A stretch of DNA of 64,000 nt. Origin: Gammaproteobacteria bacterium UBA7376. GTDB taxonomy: Bacteria; Pseudomonadota; Gammaproteobacteria; Pseudomonadales; Azotimanducaceae. Numbering within the stretch: position 1 is the first letter of the stretch; every line of letters begins with the position of its first letter. Positions 48,037 to 57,132 of this stretch are shown here, piece after piece. A program made the translations under genes and the position numbers. The stretch spans positions 22,145 to 86,144 of the forward strand of contig DKNY01000008.1 in NCBI GenBank assembly GCA_002470275.1, in the 5' to 3' direction. The notes beneath the pieces are model-generated. The model was not told where the DNA came from, made no database searches, and worked only from the letters and a program-made list of their open reading frames with translations.

Positions 48037-48879
48037 ATGGTGAATAAGATGGACCAACTGCTTGATTTACTCACCCTAGAGCAGGTGGAAAAGACGGTAT
48101 TCCTCGCCCACCATCCTGCCCAACGCAGGCACCGCCTATTCGGTGGTCAGATCATGGCCCAGGCCTTGATGGCCGCGTCCCAAACCGTAGAGGTTGATCG
48201 GGTGGCCCATTCTCTTCACGGCTATTTTTTACGCCCTGGCGACCCAGCAACCCCAGCGCTCATGCAGGTAGAGCTGACAAGGGACGGGCGTTCTTTCTCA
48301 ATGCGACGGGTGACGGTGAGTCAGCACGGTGAAGCGATTTTTACAATGGAGGCGTCTTTTCAGGTGCCCGAGTCGGGGGTTGAGCACCAGGCTGAAATGC
48401 CCGATTTGAAACCTCCCCCAGAGGAAAAAATCCCTGAGGCCTTGCGCAATGCACCCTTCATTACCTGGCGGCATGAGTTTCGGCGCCTCCAGCAAGAAAC
48501 GCCTCAGCCCCCGCAACAATTTGTCTGGTTCAAACCCACGGGTCGGGTTCCAGAGGGCGTCGGCCTGGCCCAGGCGCTGCTGCTTTATGAGTCCGATAAC
48601 ACGCTTCTGGGCACGGCAAGGCTACCTCACCGAGGTCGTTTTGAGCGCGAGGATATGCAGGTAGCCAGCCTTGATCATGCGATGTGGTTTCATCGTGCTG
48701 CAGATCTTAACCAGTGGCTGCTGTATGCCATCGACACACCCAGTAGCTCCAATGCCCGTGGCTATACTCGGGGCCACATTTTCACTGAGGACGGGCTGCT
48801 GTTGGCGTCAACGGCCCAAGAGGGGTTAATTCGAGTCCATGGCGCGTCCGCCAGCCGCCCCGAGATGCGTCAGGACTGA
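48037..48879 (+). CDS. tesB: Acyl-CoA thioesterase II (TesB)
   Basis: A 280-residue double-hotdog thioesterase hydrolysing medium- and long-chain acyl-CoA. The N-terminal hotdog has HHPAQRRHRLFGGQIMAQALMAA and VAHSLHGYFLRPGD. The C-terminal hotdog has the catalytic Asp in SLDHAMWFHR and the Thr/Gln region ending ASTAQEGLIR. ATG at 48037, preceded by AGGGAG; an ATG four codons later is possible. It converges on the LLM gene with a 30-base gap. Confidence 0.95.
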   Translation: MVNKMDQLLDLLTLEQVEKTVFLAHHPAQRRHRLFGGQIMAQALMAASQTVEVDRVAHSLHGYFLRPGDPATPALMQVELTRDGRSFSMRRVTVSQHGEAIFTMEASFQVPESGVEHQAEMPDLKPPPEEKIPEALRNAPFITWRHEFRRLQQETPQPPQQFVWFKPTGRVPEGVGLAQALLLYESDNTLLGTARLPHRGRFEREDMQVASLDHAMWFHRAADLNQWLLYAIDTPSSSNARGYTRGHIFTEDGLLLASTAQEGLIRVHGASASRPEMRQD

Positions 48880-48909
48880 GCGCCGGACCTAAAGACCGAG
48901 TCAATTTCG

Positions 48910-49956
48910 CTAGAGTGAATCAACGAGATTGCGCAGCTTTTCGCACTCCGCTACTCGCTCATCGGCGGTTTCTCCGATAAAGCTTACATTGAGGGAGGTC
49001 ACGCCGGCTTCCTTGAGTGCGTAGAGTCGCTGGCGAACAAAGCCCTCAGGGCCGATCAAGGCGCTTTTTGCCAGGTAGTCGTCCGGCACCGCTGCCGCTG
49101 CTGCCTGTTTATCTCCGGACAGATAAAGGTCCTGAATAATCTTGGCCTCATCCACGTAGCCGCTCTTGGCGAAAATATCGTTGTAGAAATTTTTGGAACG
49201 CGCACCCATGCCTCCAACATAGAGTGCTGTGGAGGCACGGCCCCGCTCTCGCAGCAACTCCTTGCCCTCTCCAATGGCTACGCTCCCTCCGGCAAAGGTA
49301 TCAAGCGGCGGACGCTGGGGGTCTCTCTTTGCAGTGCCCTGATCCAATGCGTCGCCCCAGACGGCGCGTGCCGCCTCAGGGGTGAAGAAGGCGGGCAGCC
49401 AGGCGTCGGCCAGCTCGGCGGTGGTCGCGACGCTGGTTGGGCCCAGGGACGCAATAGCAATAGGGATGTCCGTGCGCACGGGATGATTAATAAGTTTGAG
49501 AGGTTTCCCCAACCCTGTGCCCTGGTCTTGCGGAAGGGGTATCTGATAGTGGGTGCCCATATGCTGCAGGCGTTCTCGTCGCCAAACCTGGCGACAGATG
49601 GCGATGATTTCGCGAATGCGCGCCACGGGCGCGTTATAGGGCGTCCCGTGGAACCCCTCGATCACCTGCGGGCCTGAAGCCCCCAGGCCCAGCATAGCGC
49701 GTCCGTCAGACAAATAATCAAGGCCTGCAGCGGTCATGGCCAGCAGGCTGGGGGTTCGGGTGTAGATCGGCAGAATGCCAGACGCAATAGTAACGCGGTT
49801 TGTCTCAGCCGCTAGGTAACCCATTGCCGTTGGCGCATCGAACGAGTAGGCCTCGGGCACCCACACCAAATCAAGGCCAGCCTGCTCGAGGGATTTGATT
49901 TCAGCTACAGCTTCTTTAAATCCACCTGCATAGCCCATGAGCGTTGAAATTCGCAT
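48910..49956 (-). CDS. LLM-class (luciferase-like) oxidoreductase
   Basis: A 348-residue TIM-barrel flavin or F420 oxidoreductase. Family marks are GFKEAVAEIKSLEQAGLDLVWVPEAYSFDAPTAMGYLAAET, VTIASGILPIYTRTPSLLAMTAAGLDYLSDGRAMLGLGASGPQVIEGFHG and the C-terminal EAGVTSLNV. The closest remembered group is the F420-dependent one, but F420 is rare in gammaproteobacteria and FMN is an alternative. Substrate unknown. It diverges from the M20 peptidase gene. No luciferase beta partner is adjacent, so bioluminescence is not implied. Confidence 0.85.
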   Translation of the reverse strand: MRISTLMGYAGGFKEAVAEIKSLEQAGLDLVWVPEAYSFDAPTAMGYLAAETNRVTIASGILPIYTRTPSLLAMTAAGLDYLSDGRAMLGLGASGPQVIEGFHGTPYNAPVARIREIIAICRQVWRRERLQHMGTHYQIPLPQDQGTGLGKPLKLINHPVRTDIPIAIASLGPTSVATTAELADAWLPAFFTPEAARAVWGDALDQGTAKRDPQRPPLDTFAGGSVAIGEGKELLRERGRASTALYVGGMGARSKNFYNDIFAKSGYVDEAKIIQDLYLSGDKQAAAAAVPDDYLAKSALIGPEGFVRQRLYALKEAGVTSLNVSFIGETADERVAECEKLRNLVDSL

Positions 49957-50033
49957 CTTGTCTACCCCACAAAGTGTTGCGAGATTATGGAGACTTGGGC
50001 ATGGTCAAGCATCTTTTTTTGGAGCTGTGTCGA

Positions 50034-51473
50034 ATGCTTGGATGGCATCGAAAAGGGTCCCGGGGGCCAGCCATATGGGGGCATTGGAGCAGCCTAGCGT
50101 TGCCGTTGTTGCTGCTCTCCACCGCGCTGTCTCGAGCAGAGCCTTCAAGATTGGACGTCTTTGCGGCGCAGGCGGCAGAGCGACTTTCTCAATACATTCA
50201 GGTGGACACCACCAACCCACCCGGCAACGAGGGGCGAGGCGTAGCCTTTTTGGCGCAGATATTTGATCAGGCCGGCATTCAGTATGAAACGGCCGAATCC
50301 GCACCGGGCCGAGGCAATATATGGGCGACGCTACCCGGTAACCCCGATGCCGAACTGAAACCCGCCTTAATTTTGCTGCACCATATAGACGTTGTGCCTG
50401 CAAATGCGGAGTACTGGTCCGTCCCGCCGCTATCCGGAACACAGCAAGATGGCTTTATTTACGGGCGTGGTGCCATTGATACCAAGGGACTGGGTATCGC
50501 CCAACTTCAGGCATTCTTGGCCCTTGCTGAGAGCGAGACGGCGCTGAATCGAGACGTCATTTATATGGCCACGGCGGATGAAGAGGCCGGCGGATTCTTT
50601 GGCGTAGGCTGGTTGATCGAAAATCGCCCCGAGCTGTTTCAGGGCGTTGGCTTCGTTCTGAATGAAGGGGGCTCCGCCCGATTATTCGATGAGCAGTCAG
50701 TGGTCCTGCTTGAGGTCACCCAAAAAGTGCCCCTGTGGCTGCGCCTGACGGCCAAGGGCCGGCCAGGCCACGGCTCTTCCCCCCAAGTCAATACGTCGGT
50801 AACGCGCTTGATCCGTGGCCTCAGCCGTATCAGCGAAACAGAGTTTCCACCACGCGTTATTGATCCCGTGGCGGTCATGTTCGAGGGACTTGCTCCCTAT
50901 CAGACGGCCCGAGATAGACGCGCTTACGCAAACCTACGAGAGAGTGTTGGCGACCCTGACTTTTTGCTGATGTTGAGATTGAGGAGTCCCAGCAGCCATG
51001 CTCTGCTGCGTAATACCTGCTCGATCACGACATTAGAGGGCAGCAGCAAGATCAACGTTGTTCCTGCGGAGGTCTACGCGGAGTTGGACTGTCGGCTCCT
51101 ACCCGATCAGGACCCTGCGCGTTTCGTGGATCAGATCAAAACCATCCTAAGTGATGATCTGATAAGCGTTGAAACCATCATGAGCTTTACCCCTGCGGTC
51201 AGCCGTACGGATACGCCTCTCTTCGCCGCTATCGCCCAGGTCTCCGAGCAAACCTATGCGGCTCCCGTGGTGCCCATCGTGTCCGGCGGCTTTACGGACT
51301 CGCACTTTTTGCGAGATCTGGGGATAACGAGCTACGGATACTCACCCTTTGCCTTTGCGCCGGATGAAGCGACGGGTATTCATGGAAACAATGAGCGGCT
51401 GAGCGTGGAAAATTTAGAGCGAGGCGTCAGAACGTTGTATCGACTCTTGGACTTATTTACCCAAACGCCTTAG
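50034..51473 (+). CDS. Secreted M20-family metallopeptidase
   Basis: A 480-residue zinc peptidase or deacylase. A signal segment (SSLALPLLLLSTALSRAEP) follows a basic N-terminus. Metal ligands are visible in ALILLHHIDVVPA, YGRGAIDTKG, ATADEEAGG and the distal GIHGNNERL. The dimerisation domain (GRPGHGSSPQ to about 370) is inserted. The ATG at 50034 has GGAG nine bases upstream; an ATG at 50001 would add eleven residues before the signal. Specificity (carboxypeptidase G2-like or other) is unknown. Confidence 0.88.
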   Translation: MLGWHRKGSRGPAIWGHWSSLALPLLLLSTALSRAEPSRLDVFAAQAAERLSQYIQVDTTNPPGNEGRGVAFLAQIFDQAGIQYETAESAPGRGNIWATLPGNPDAELKPALILLHHIDVVPANAEYWSVPPLSGTQQDGFIYGRGAIDTKGLGIAQLQAFLALAESETALNRDVIYMATADEEAGGFFGVGWLIENRPELFQGVGFVLNEGGSARLFDEQSVVLLEVTQKVPLWLRLTAKGRPGHGSSPQVNTSVTRLIRGLSRISETEFPPRVIDPVAVMFEGLAPYQTARDRRAYANLRESVGDPDFLLMLRLRSPSSHALLRNTCSITTLEGSSKINVVPAEVYAELDCRLLPDQDPARFVDQIKTILSDDLISVETIMSFTPAVSRTDTPLFAAIAQVSEQTYAAPVVPIVSGGFTDSHFLRDLGITSYGYSPFAFAPDEATGIHGNNERLSVENLERGVRTLYRLLDLFTQTP

Positions 51474-51533
51474 GTTGCATGACGGGTCCGATGCTCCTCG
51501 TCGCTGATGGCCATCACTCGCATTGGAGGAACA

Positions 51534-52730
51534 ATGACAGCTGAGCCCAATTTCACTGCCATGCATGATCGCATGCAGTTCTACGTTGATCAGGAAATTC
51601 TCCCCTGCTGCGCTACGGTGGTGTTCCGTGGCACCGAAATTATTGATCAGAAGACTTTTGGCTTTATGGACTTAGAGAGTCGGGAGCCCCTACGCAGCGA
51701 CGCCATCTTTCGCATGAAATCGAATACGAAACTCATTACCTCTGTTGCGCTGATGATGCTTTATGAACAGGGACTTTTTGATCTAGACGACCCGCTTCCG
51801 AAATACCTGCCAGAATTTAGCGACATGAGCGTGTTGAGCGAGGGAGCGACATCCCTTGCCGATTGCGTTCCGGCTGAGGGGTTCATAACGCCTCGGCAGC
51901 TGCTCTGCCACAGCGCTGGATTGAGCTATGGCTTTATTGAGCCAACGTCCTTGATTGACCAAGCCTACGCCCAAGCAGGGATCAACCTTCTGGAGGATGA
52001 AAACCTAGATCTGGACGAGCTGTGCGCGCGCGTCGCAGGGCTGCCCCTAGTCTATGAGCCCGGCACAGCCTGGCGCTACTCGGTGGCCACAGACGTTTGT
52101 GCGCGGCTGCTGGAAGTGCTCACCGGACAGCCTTTTGACCGGGTGCTTCGGGAGCAAATTTTTGAGCCTCTTGGTATGGTCGATACTGACTTTTGGGTTT
52201 CTCCAGACAGGGCACACCGGCTCACCACGCACTATGGACCCACGAATCTTCTCGACCCAATGGCATCGGGCTTGGTTAAGACCGATGACCCCATCGCCGG
52301 ACACTTTAATCAACCCCGCAAATTGTTAAGCGGCGGTGGCGGCTTGGTGTCGACGGTAGCGGATTACTCTCAGTTTCTACGCATGCTGGTCAACGAGGGT
52401 GAATGGACTGGCGTACGATTACTGAAGCCCCAAACCCTCGAGTTGATGCGAACCAATCAACTTGCCCCAGGCGTTGGCGTAGAGTTTTTAAATTGGCAGA
52501 TGCCAGGCACGGTCTTCGGACTCGGTTTCGCAATAAAGGCCGCGTTAGCGGATCACGAACCGCCGGCCTCGCTAAATGAATATCACTGGGGCGGCCTTTC
52601 GGGCACGCATTCTTGGGTCGCGCCAGAAGCCAACCTGACCGGTTTTTGTCTGACGCAAAGGATGCCCGGATTTTTGCACCCTTTTAGCCAGGACTTTAAA
52701 TCTATGGTTTATGAAATTGCCTCAGAATGA
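51534..52730 (+). CDS. Serine hydrolase, class C beta-lactamase family
   Basis: A 398-residue penicillin-binding-protein-like esterase. The SxxK catalytic motif is Ser63-Asn-Thr-Lys66 (RMKSNTKLIT), and the tyrosine motif is RYSVATD. LLCHSAGLSYGF, KLLSGGGGLVSTVADYSQFL and HWGGLSGTHSWVAPE are typical of the EstB/AmpC-like esterases. No signal peptide is seen, so it is probably a cytoplasmic esterase rather than an antibiotic-resistance enzyme. Start ATG 51534 with GGAGGA upstream; the preceding in-frame ATG at 51507 lacks a site. Confidence 0.87.
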   Translation: MTAEPNFTAMHDRMQFYVDQEILPCCATVVFRGTEIIDQKTFGFMDLESREPLRSDAIFRMKSNTKLITSVALMMLYEQGLFDLDDPLPKYLPEFSDMSVLSEGATSLADCVPAEGFITPRQLLCHSAGLSYGFIEPTSLIDQAYAQAGINLLEDENLDLDELCARVAGLPLVYEPGTAWRYSVATDVCARLLEVLTGQPFDRVLREQIFEPLGMVDTDFWVSPDRAHRLTTHYGPTNLLDPMASGLVKTDDPIAGHFNQPRKLLSGGGGLVSTVADYSQFLRMLVNEGEWTGVRLLKPQTLELMRTNQLAPGVGVEFLNWQMPGTVFGLGFAIKAALADHEPPASLNEYHWGGLSGTHSWVAPEANLTGFCLTQRMPGFLHPFSQDFKSMVYEIASE

Positions 52731-52769
52731 GGGCACAATGAGGCCGAATTCGACAGCTTAGGGCTTAGC

Positions 52770-53780
52770 GTGGCAGAACAACAGGATTCCCAGACAGACT
52801 CCGGTAGTGAGGATAAGGTGCCGACCAGGAAGGCATCTAATCTCATCTTTAAATTGGCCATGTGGATGCTGACGATCCTATGCTTCTACCTGGTTTATTC
52901 CCGAACTGAGGCCAAGGCAGCCTTTGAAGGGCTTACCGTGGCGGAGTACCTGATTCGGTTTTTCGCAGACGCGAATTGGCTAGGGTGGCTGATGCTGATG
53001 GTCCCCTACTCTTTCTTCTTCTTTTTCGTCGACGCCCATGCCAGCTGGCGAGCCATACGCTGGTTTAATGCCGGAGAGCTAAAGCTCACGCAGGTTTTGC
53101 CGATCCGCGCCAGCGCCTACATCTTGTCGCTAGTAAACGAACAGGTTGGCAAGGGGGCGATGTCGCTTTACCTGGCGCGTCGGCATGAGGTGCCCGCGTG
53201 GCAGGCCCTCTCAACCATGGTGATGCTGGGTCTCACGGAGATTTATCAGCTCCTGATTTTCTCCGCCATTGGCGTATCGCTCTATTACTCCTTGGTACAG
53301 GAGGCATCGACCCAGCTCCCACTCGATACCATCCTGCCCATCGTCTTCGTCGTTGCCGCGGCCTATCTTCCCCTGCACATCCTATTTTTTCGAGGACATC
53401 TGATGCAGGCGCCAACGATCAGGAACGCCCAGATTTTTCGGGCCTTCAGAGAGGCCAGACCCCACCAGTATTTATTGCTGCTGTTGTTTAAAGCACCAAA
53501 TCTCATCGGCGCGGTGTTTGTGTATACGACGGCGCTGGCGTTGTTCAATGTGGACGTGAGCTTTGGTCAGATGCTTGCATTCCTGCCGGTGATCTTCCTG
53601 GCCGCCGCGCTGCCCCTACCCTTTCATGCTGGCGCCCTGCTGCTTTGGGCCGTCTTATTCCCAGATTACCCAGAGGTTGGCGTGTTCAGCGTCATCATGC
53701 ACACCTTCTTCGTGGTCTTTAACGCAGGCATAGGCGTCGCGTTTTTACCCAAGGCGAATGCGGAACTCTTTGGTGACTGA
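52770..53780 (+). CDS. Multi-span membrane protein, flippase/LPG-synthase-TM-like
   Basis: A 336-residue protein with a polar 25-residue start and about eight hydrophobic segments. The pattern LVNEQVGKGAMSLYLARRHEVPAWQAL followed by successive helices resembles the membrane region of lysylphosphatidylglycerol synthase-type (UPF0104) proteins, which are thought to flip lipids. The match is moderate and no catalytic domain is attached. Start GTG at 52770. It converges on a CDP-alcohol phosphatidyltransferase with a 19-base gap, which hints at lipid metabolism. Confidence 0.6.
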   Translation: MAEQQDSQTDSGSEDKVPTRKASNLIFKLAMWMLTILCFYLVYSRTEAKAAFEGLTVAEYLIRFFADANWLGWLMLMVPYSFFFFFVDAHASWRAIRWFNAGELKLTQVLPIRASAYILSLVNEQVGKGAMSLYLARRHEVPAWQALSTMVMLGLTEIYQLLIFSAIGVSLYYSLVQEASTQLPLDTILPIVFVVAAAYLPLHILFFRGHLMQAPTIRNAQIFRAFREARPHQYLLLLLFKAPNLIGAVFVYTTALALFNVDVSFGQMLAFLPVIFLAAALPLPFHAGALLLWAVLFPDYPEVGVFSVIMHTFFVVFNAGIGVAFLPKANAELFGD

Positions 53781-53799
53781 GGGCGCTGGGGTCTCCGGG

Positions 53800-54378
53800 T
53801 TACCGGTGACGCCACAGATGCCAGGCGCGATCACCCATGGAAAGAACGGTGGTGATGACCAGCATCCAGCCCAACAGCAGAGCCGTAGTCCGCAGAGCGC
53901 TCGAGTCCATCGCCATGGCCAATAGCCCGGTCAGCACCACAAAAAAGTAGGCCACACCATTTGCTCGCCCCAGCCAGCTGGTGCGAAGGTATCGCCCTGC
54001 AAGCGCCTTTGAGTCCAGGGTGTACTGAGCGAATGCAGCTAAAATGATGATCCACAGCCCGAAGGGCAGCAGCCCGATGTGGGCCAGGGCCCAGCAGCCT
54101 GCTGCCACGAAGATCGCGTCAGTTATGTGGTCGAAGAATCCCCCAAACGCAGTGTCCTCATTGCGCCCGCGCGCGAGTCGACCGTCGAAGAAGTCGCTGA
54201 GGGCAGCAGCGAAAAAAATGAGCAAGGACCCCAGCCAGTACCCGCTGAGGATGACCCAAACCAACAAGGGCGCGAGCAGAAGGCGAGAGAGGGTCAGGGC
54301 ATTGGCCAGGGTTAACTTTGGGGCGATAGTGCCCGGAGGTTCGGGTGGCGTCTTTTCTTTATCTGAACAGCCGTTCAT
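53800..54378 (-). CDS. CDP-alcohol phosphatidyltransferase
   Basis: A 192-residue membrane enzyme of the phosphatidyltransferase family that transfers a phosphatidyl group from CDP-diacylglycerol to an alcohol. The full signature DG-x2-AR-x8-G-x3-D-x3-D is met exactly: Asp65-Gly66, Ala69-Arg70, Gly79, Asp83 and Asp87, with Asp62 before it. About five membrane helices follow. The alcohol (glycerol phosphate, serine, inositol or other) cannot be told. ATG at 54378 is used; a TTG three codons earlier gives no better site. Confidence 0.88.
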   Translation of the reverse strand: MNGCSDKEKTPPEPPGTIAPKLTLANALTLSRLLLAPLLVWVILSGYWLGSLLIFFAAALSDFFDGRLARGRNEDTAFGGFFDHITDAIFVAAGCWALAHIGLLPFGLWIIILAAFAQYTLDSKALAGRYLRTSWLGRANGVAYFFVVLTGLLAMAMDSSALRTTALLLGWMLVITTVLSMGDRAWHLWRHR

Positions 54379-54404
54379 CGTGGCCAAGGGGCAGCAGGCG
54401 CTGT

Positions 54405-54866
54405 TTAGTTTGCGGTGGCTCGGGCGGTGAGGCGATAAAAAGAGCCTTCGTTTTCGAAGTCCCTGTGCCCCTGCACATCGTATTTGGCACGAAATGCGAC
54501 GGAAACTGGCAGCGCCTCCTCGGCACCGGATACCCTTGAGGCCGTTGCCTCATAGAGCTTGCCATCCACGTTAAGGACAACGCTAGGGTCTGCCTCAAGG
54601 TATTGGGCCCAGCGGTTTGTTCGCTTTGACGCCGCGATATAGAAGTCGCTGCCCAAACCCAGGCCCCAAATTGTCACCGAGTAAGGGTCCTCTGGGTTCG
54701 TTTGCAGGAGCACGTTCTCGCGATCTTCCACATGGGCCCAGTTCTCGGGCCAGCACGCCAGTTCGCCGCTGAGCGTGCCGCCCGGAATAGGCCCAATCGG
54801 GGCGCTACAGCCGAATAGGGCAACGCCCAGGGCCAGGCTGCCGAGCTCTTTTGAACAATTGCGCAT
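54405..54866 (-). CDS. Lipoprotein with split-barrel-like domain
   Basis: A 153-residue protein with a lipoprotein signal peptide ending in a lipobox-like LFGC (Cys20); Phe at -2 is unusual. The mature part (DPYSVTIWGLGLGSDFYIAASKRTNRWAQYLEADPSVVLNVDGKLYEATASRV) resembles the FMN- or F420-binding split-barrel fold of deazaflavin-dependent nitroreductase-like proteins, but the similarity is short. It is the second possible F420-type protein in this region. It is divergent from the SDR gene and 26 bases upstream of the phosphatidyltransferase gene. Confidence 0.62.
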   Translation of the reverse strand: MRNCSKELGSLALGVALFGCSAPIGPIPGGTLSGELACWPENWAHVEDRENVLLQTNPEDPYSVTIWGLGLGSDFYIAASKRTNRWAQYLEADPSVVLNVDGKLYEATASRVSGAEEALPVSVAFRAKYDVQGHRDFENEGSFYRLTARATAN

Positions 54867-54935
54867 CTCATTTATCTCGCGGTAAGGTCGCAGAATGATG
54901 TTACTAAAATTCCTGACTATTTATTGAGGAAAAGT

Positions 54936-55853
54936 ATGCAATCCACGCCTCAAAAATGGCTTATTACTGGCGCAAACGGCAATTTGGGGCGACGTCTTAC
55001 CGCCTGCCTGATGGCGGCAGGTCACCGGGTGGTGGCCGTGGTTCGAAGTGAATCTGCTAGAGAAAGCCTGATGGGCCTGGACCCCCGGGGCCCAAGCGAT
55101 TTGTTCCAGGTCCAGATAGCGAACTATGATGATGCGGCTCAACTTGCCGATGTTGCAGATGACTGTGATCGCGTCATTCACTTGGTGGGTATCTTAAAGG
55201 CCTCCTCTCGGGCGAGTTATACAGACGCTCACGAGCGCAGCTGTGAGCGGTTGCTCCAGGCTTTGGTGCGAACGCAGGTACGGCATGTGACCTATGTTTC
55301 CATTCTCGGGTCGACGCCTACTTCTGGGAATCCTTGTTTGGCATCCAAGGGTCGGGCAGAAAAGATCCTCGCTGATGGCCAAATACCCTGCTGCACCCTC
55401 AGAGTACCCATGGTGGTTGGCGAAGGTGATTACGCAAGTGCAATGCTCCAGAAAAGAGCCCATAACCCGCGGAATTTCGCCTTTCGCGCCAGCAGCTTAG
55501 AACAGCCTATCTATGCCGGGGACGTTGTGTCTGCGATTTGCGCTGCCGCCTCCCAGAAACTTGAGGGAGGCTTCGATCTCGCGGGACCGGAGTCTCTGAC
55601 TCGGGCCGCGCTTTACGAGCGAGCAGCTACCGTTGTGGGCCGCGAGACTAAGGTGATCTCGCTGCCCGTCGGCCTAGGCTTAGCGCTTGCCTTTGTTCTG
55701 GAGAAGACCGTCACCGAACCGCCTATCACGCGCGCGATGCTGGAAGTCTTGGACCATGACGACGATGTGGACACCACGGCGATAGCGGAGCGCCTGGAAA
55801 TCACGCCACTGACCACCGTTGATGAGATGTTGAGGCTTATTCTTCCGGGTTAA
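54936..55853 (+). CDS. Atypical SDR family NAD(P)-binding protein
   Basis: A 305-residue Rossmann protein of the NmrA/complex I NDUFA9-like type. The nucleotide motif is ITGANGNLGRRLTACLMAAGHRVVAVVR; the middle has VIHLVGILK and VTYVSILGSTPTSGNPCLASKGRAEKIL, and LRVPMVVGEGDY. The classical Tyr-x3-Lys is not clearly kept, so it may bind rather than reduce. The ATG at 54936 has GAGGA just upstream; a TTG four codons earlier overlaps that site. Function unknown. It converges on the esterase gene. Confidence 0.82.
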   Translation: MQSTPQKWLITGANGNLGRRLTACLMAAGHRVVAVVRSESARESLMGLDPRGPSDLFQVQIANYDDAAQLADVADDCDRVIHLVGILKASSRASYTDAHERSCERLLQALVRTQVRHVTYVSILGSTPTSGNPCLASKGRAEKILADGQIPCCTLRVPMVVGEGDYASAMLQKRAHNPRNFAFRASSLEQPIYAGDVVSAICAAASQKLEGGFDLAGPESLTRAALYERAATVVGRETKVISLPVGLGLALAFVLEKTVTEPPITRAMLEVLDHDDDVDTTAIAERLEITPLTTVDEMLRLILPG

Positions 55854-55872
55854 GCCTTTGGCGTCGTTCCAG

Positions 55873-57033
55873 CTATTTAAGATGTCGCGCGAGAAAGGGA
55901 AGGCTAACGTCCAATCTGTGATCTATTCCTGAATGGCTGCCAGAAAACTCTTCATAGCGATGCTTAATGCCTTTCTTGGCAAGGGCCGTTGACAGTTGGC
56001 GCGTGCCGAAGTGGATGTGGTATTGGTCCTGCCACCCACAGTCTATAAAAATGGCTCGCGTGCGGCGCAGCCTATTCCAGTAGCGAGGGATCATCGTGAC
56101 GGGGTCGTGCCGTCGCCAAGCTCGCCATCTCTCCTTGATCAGAAGGCCATTCTCTAGGTCGTAGGGCAGTCGAAACCCATTGGGTGCTTGGGGATCCGGG
56201 TCATAGGTGGCCGACATAGCCAGCAGCATAAGCGTTGTAATGTCTTGGCTCGACAGCTGCTGCGTCCCGTTTTGATGCCGCCCACGAATATGGTCTAGGA
56301 AACGAGCGACGCGACCGTCGTCTAAGCCCTCTCCTGGTGTTCGCTCAACGGAACGCTTGCCAGGCTTTAGGAGGGGCTCACGCCACTTTTGCAGGTGCGT
56401 GAGCGCACCCGGCCACTCGGCCCCATAGACAAAGTCGAAGTAAGCATCTCCGGCATGACTGGCGAAGCCCCCCCAACAATCTGGATGAGACATAGCTAGC
56501 CGTATGGCCCCATACCCGCCCGAAGACTTCCCAAAACATCCCCGATGTGAGGCTGAGGCCAGCGTTCTGATTTCTTGGTCGACAAAGGGCACAATTTCAT
56601 CGCAAAGATAGTCGGCATACTGGCCAACGGCAGATGAATTGATGTACTGATTGCCCCCAAAGCTGGTATAGCAATCGGGAAAAACCACCACCACCGGCGG
56701 CATTAACTTTTGACCAATCAGGCGGTCGAGTTTTTGCACTAGGTTTTCTTCAAATGCTCGCCAGTTTAGGTGTGCTGGCCCAGACCCGGTAAAGGCAGCG
56801 AGGTCGTAAAGGGTGATGAAGCGTTTCTTTCTATACCTTGGCTGATCATAGGCAGCCGGGAGGTAAACGGGTACCTGCCGGCGTCTTGGGTCACCCAGGG
56901 GGTTGTCTGCGAGTATGCTGGAATCATGTTCCAACATGACAATTCTGCCGCCCTGTGTCGCTTGTCCTTGCACTAAATTGCCCGCTCTCTGCTGTGACGA
57001 ATCTATCCTAGCGCTGCACTGCGTCTCACGCAC
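55873..57033 (-). CDS. Putative esterase (enterochelin esterase/EsteraseD-like)
   Basis: An alpha/beta hydrolase of 386 residues as read from GTG at 57033. The nucleophile Ser170 lies in GCFGKSSGGYGA, the acid is probably the Asp of DCGWQDQYH and the His that of SGSHSGIDHR. The N-terminal NPLGDPRRRQVPVYLPAAYD and ITLYDLAAFTGSG match the family's first strands. About 32 unconserved residues precede this, so the ATG at 56937 is a likely alternative start. No signal peptide. Substrate unknown; no siderophore genes are nearby. Confidence 0.82.
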   Translation of the reverse strand: MRETQCSARIDSSQQRAGNLVQGQATQGGRIVMLEHDSSILADNPLGDPRRRQVPVYLPAAYDQPRYRKKRFITLYDLAAFTGSGPAHLNWRAFEENLVQKLDRLIGQKLMPPVVVVFPDCYTSFGGNQYINSSAVGQYADYLCDEIVPFVDQEIRTLASASHRGCFGKSSGGYGAIRLAMSHPDCWGGFASHAGDAYFDFVYGAEWPGALTHLQKWREPLLKPGKRSVERTPGEGLDDGRVARFLDHIRGRHQNGTQQLSSQDITTLMLLAMSATYDPDPQAPNGFRLPYDLENGLLIKERWRAWRRHDPVTMIPRYWNRLRRTRAIFIDCGWQDQYHIHFGTRQLSTALAKKGIKHRYEEFSGSHSGIDHRLDVSLPFLARHLK

Positions 57034-57132
57034 CGCATTTTAAGGCCGCGCGTTAGCCAGCCTGTTTTTCAACCATCGCCCCGGCTATAGTCTTGCCACT
57101 CTTTCTCATCTGAAACGTTATTGGGAGCGTTC

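Noticed and set aside
48910-49956. Bacterial luciferase
   Set aside because: Only the general LLM fold is present; no luxAB pair or lux genes are nearby.
51534-52730. Antibiotic-resistance beta-lactamase
   Set aside because: It has SxxK but no signal peptide and no YxN; it reads as an esterase of the same superfamily.
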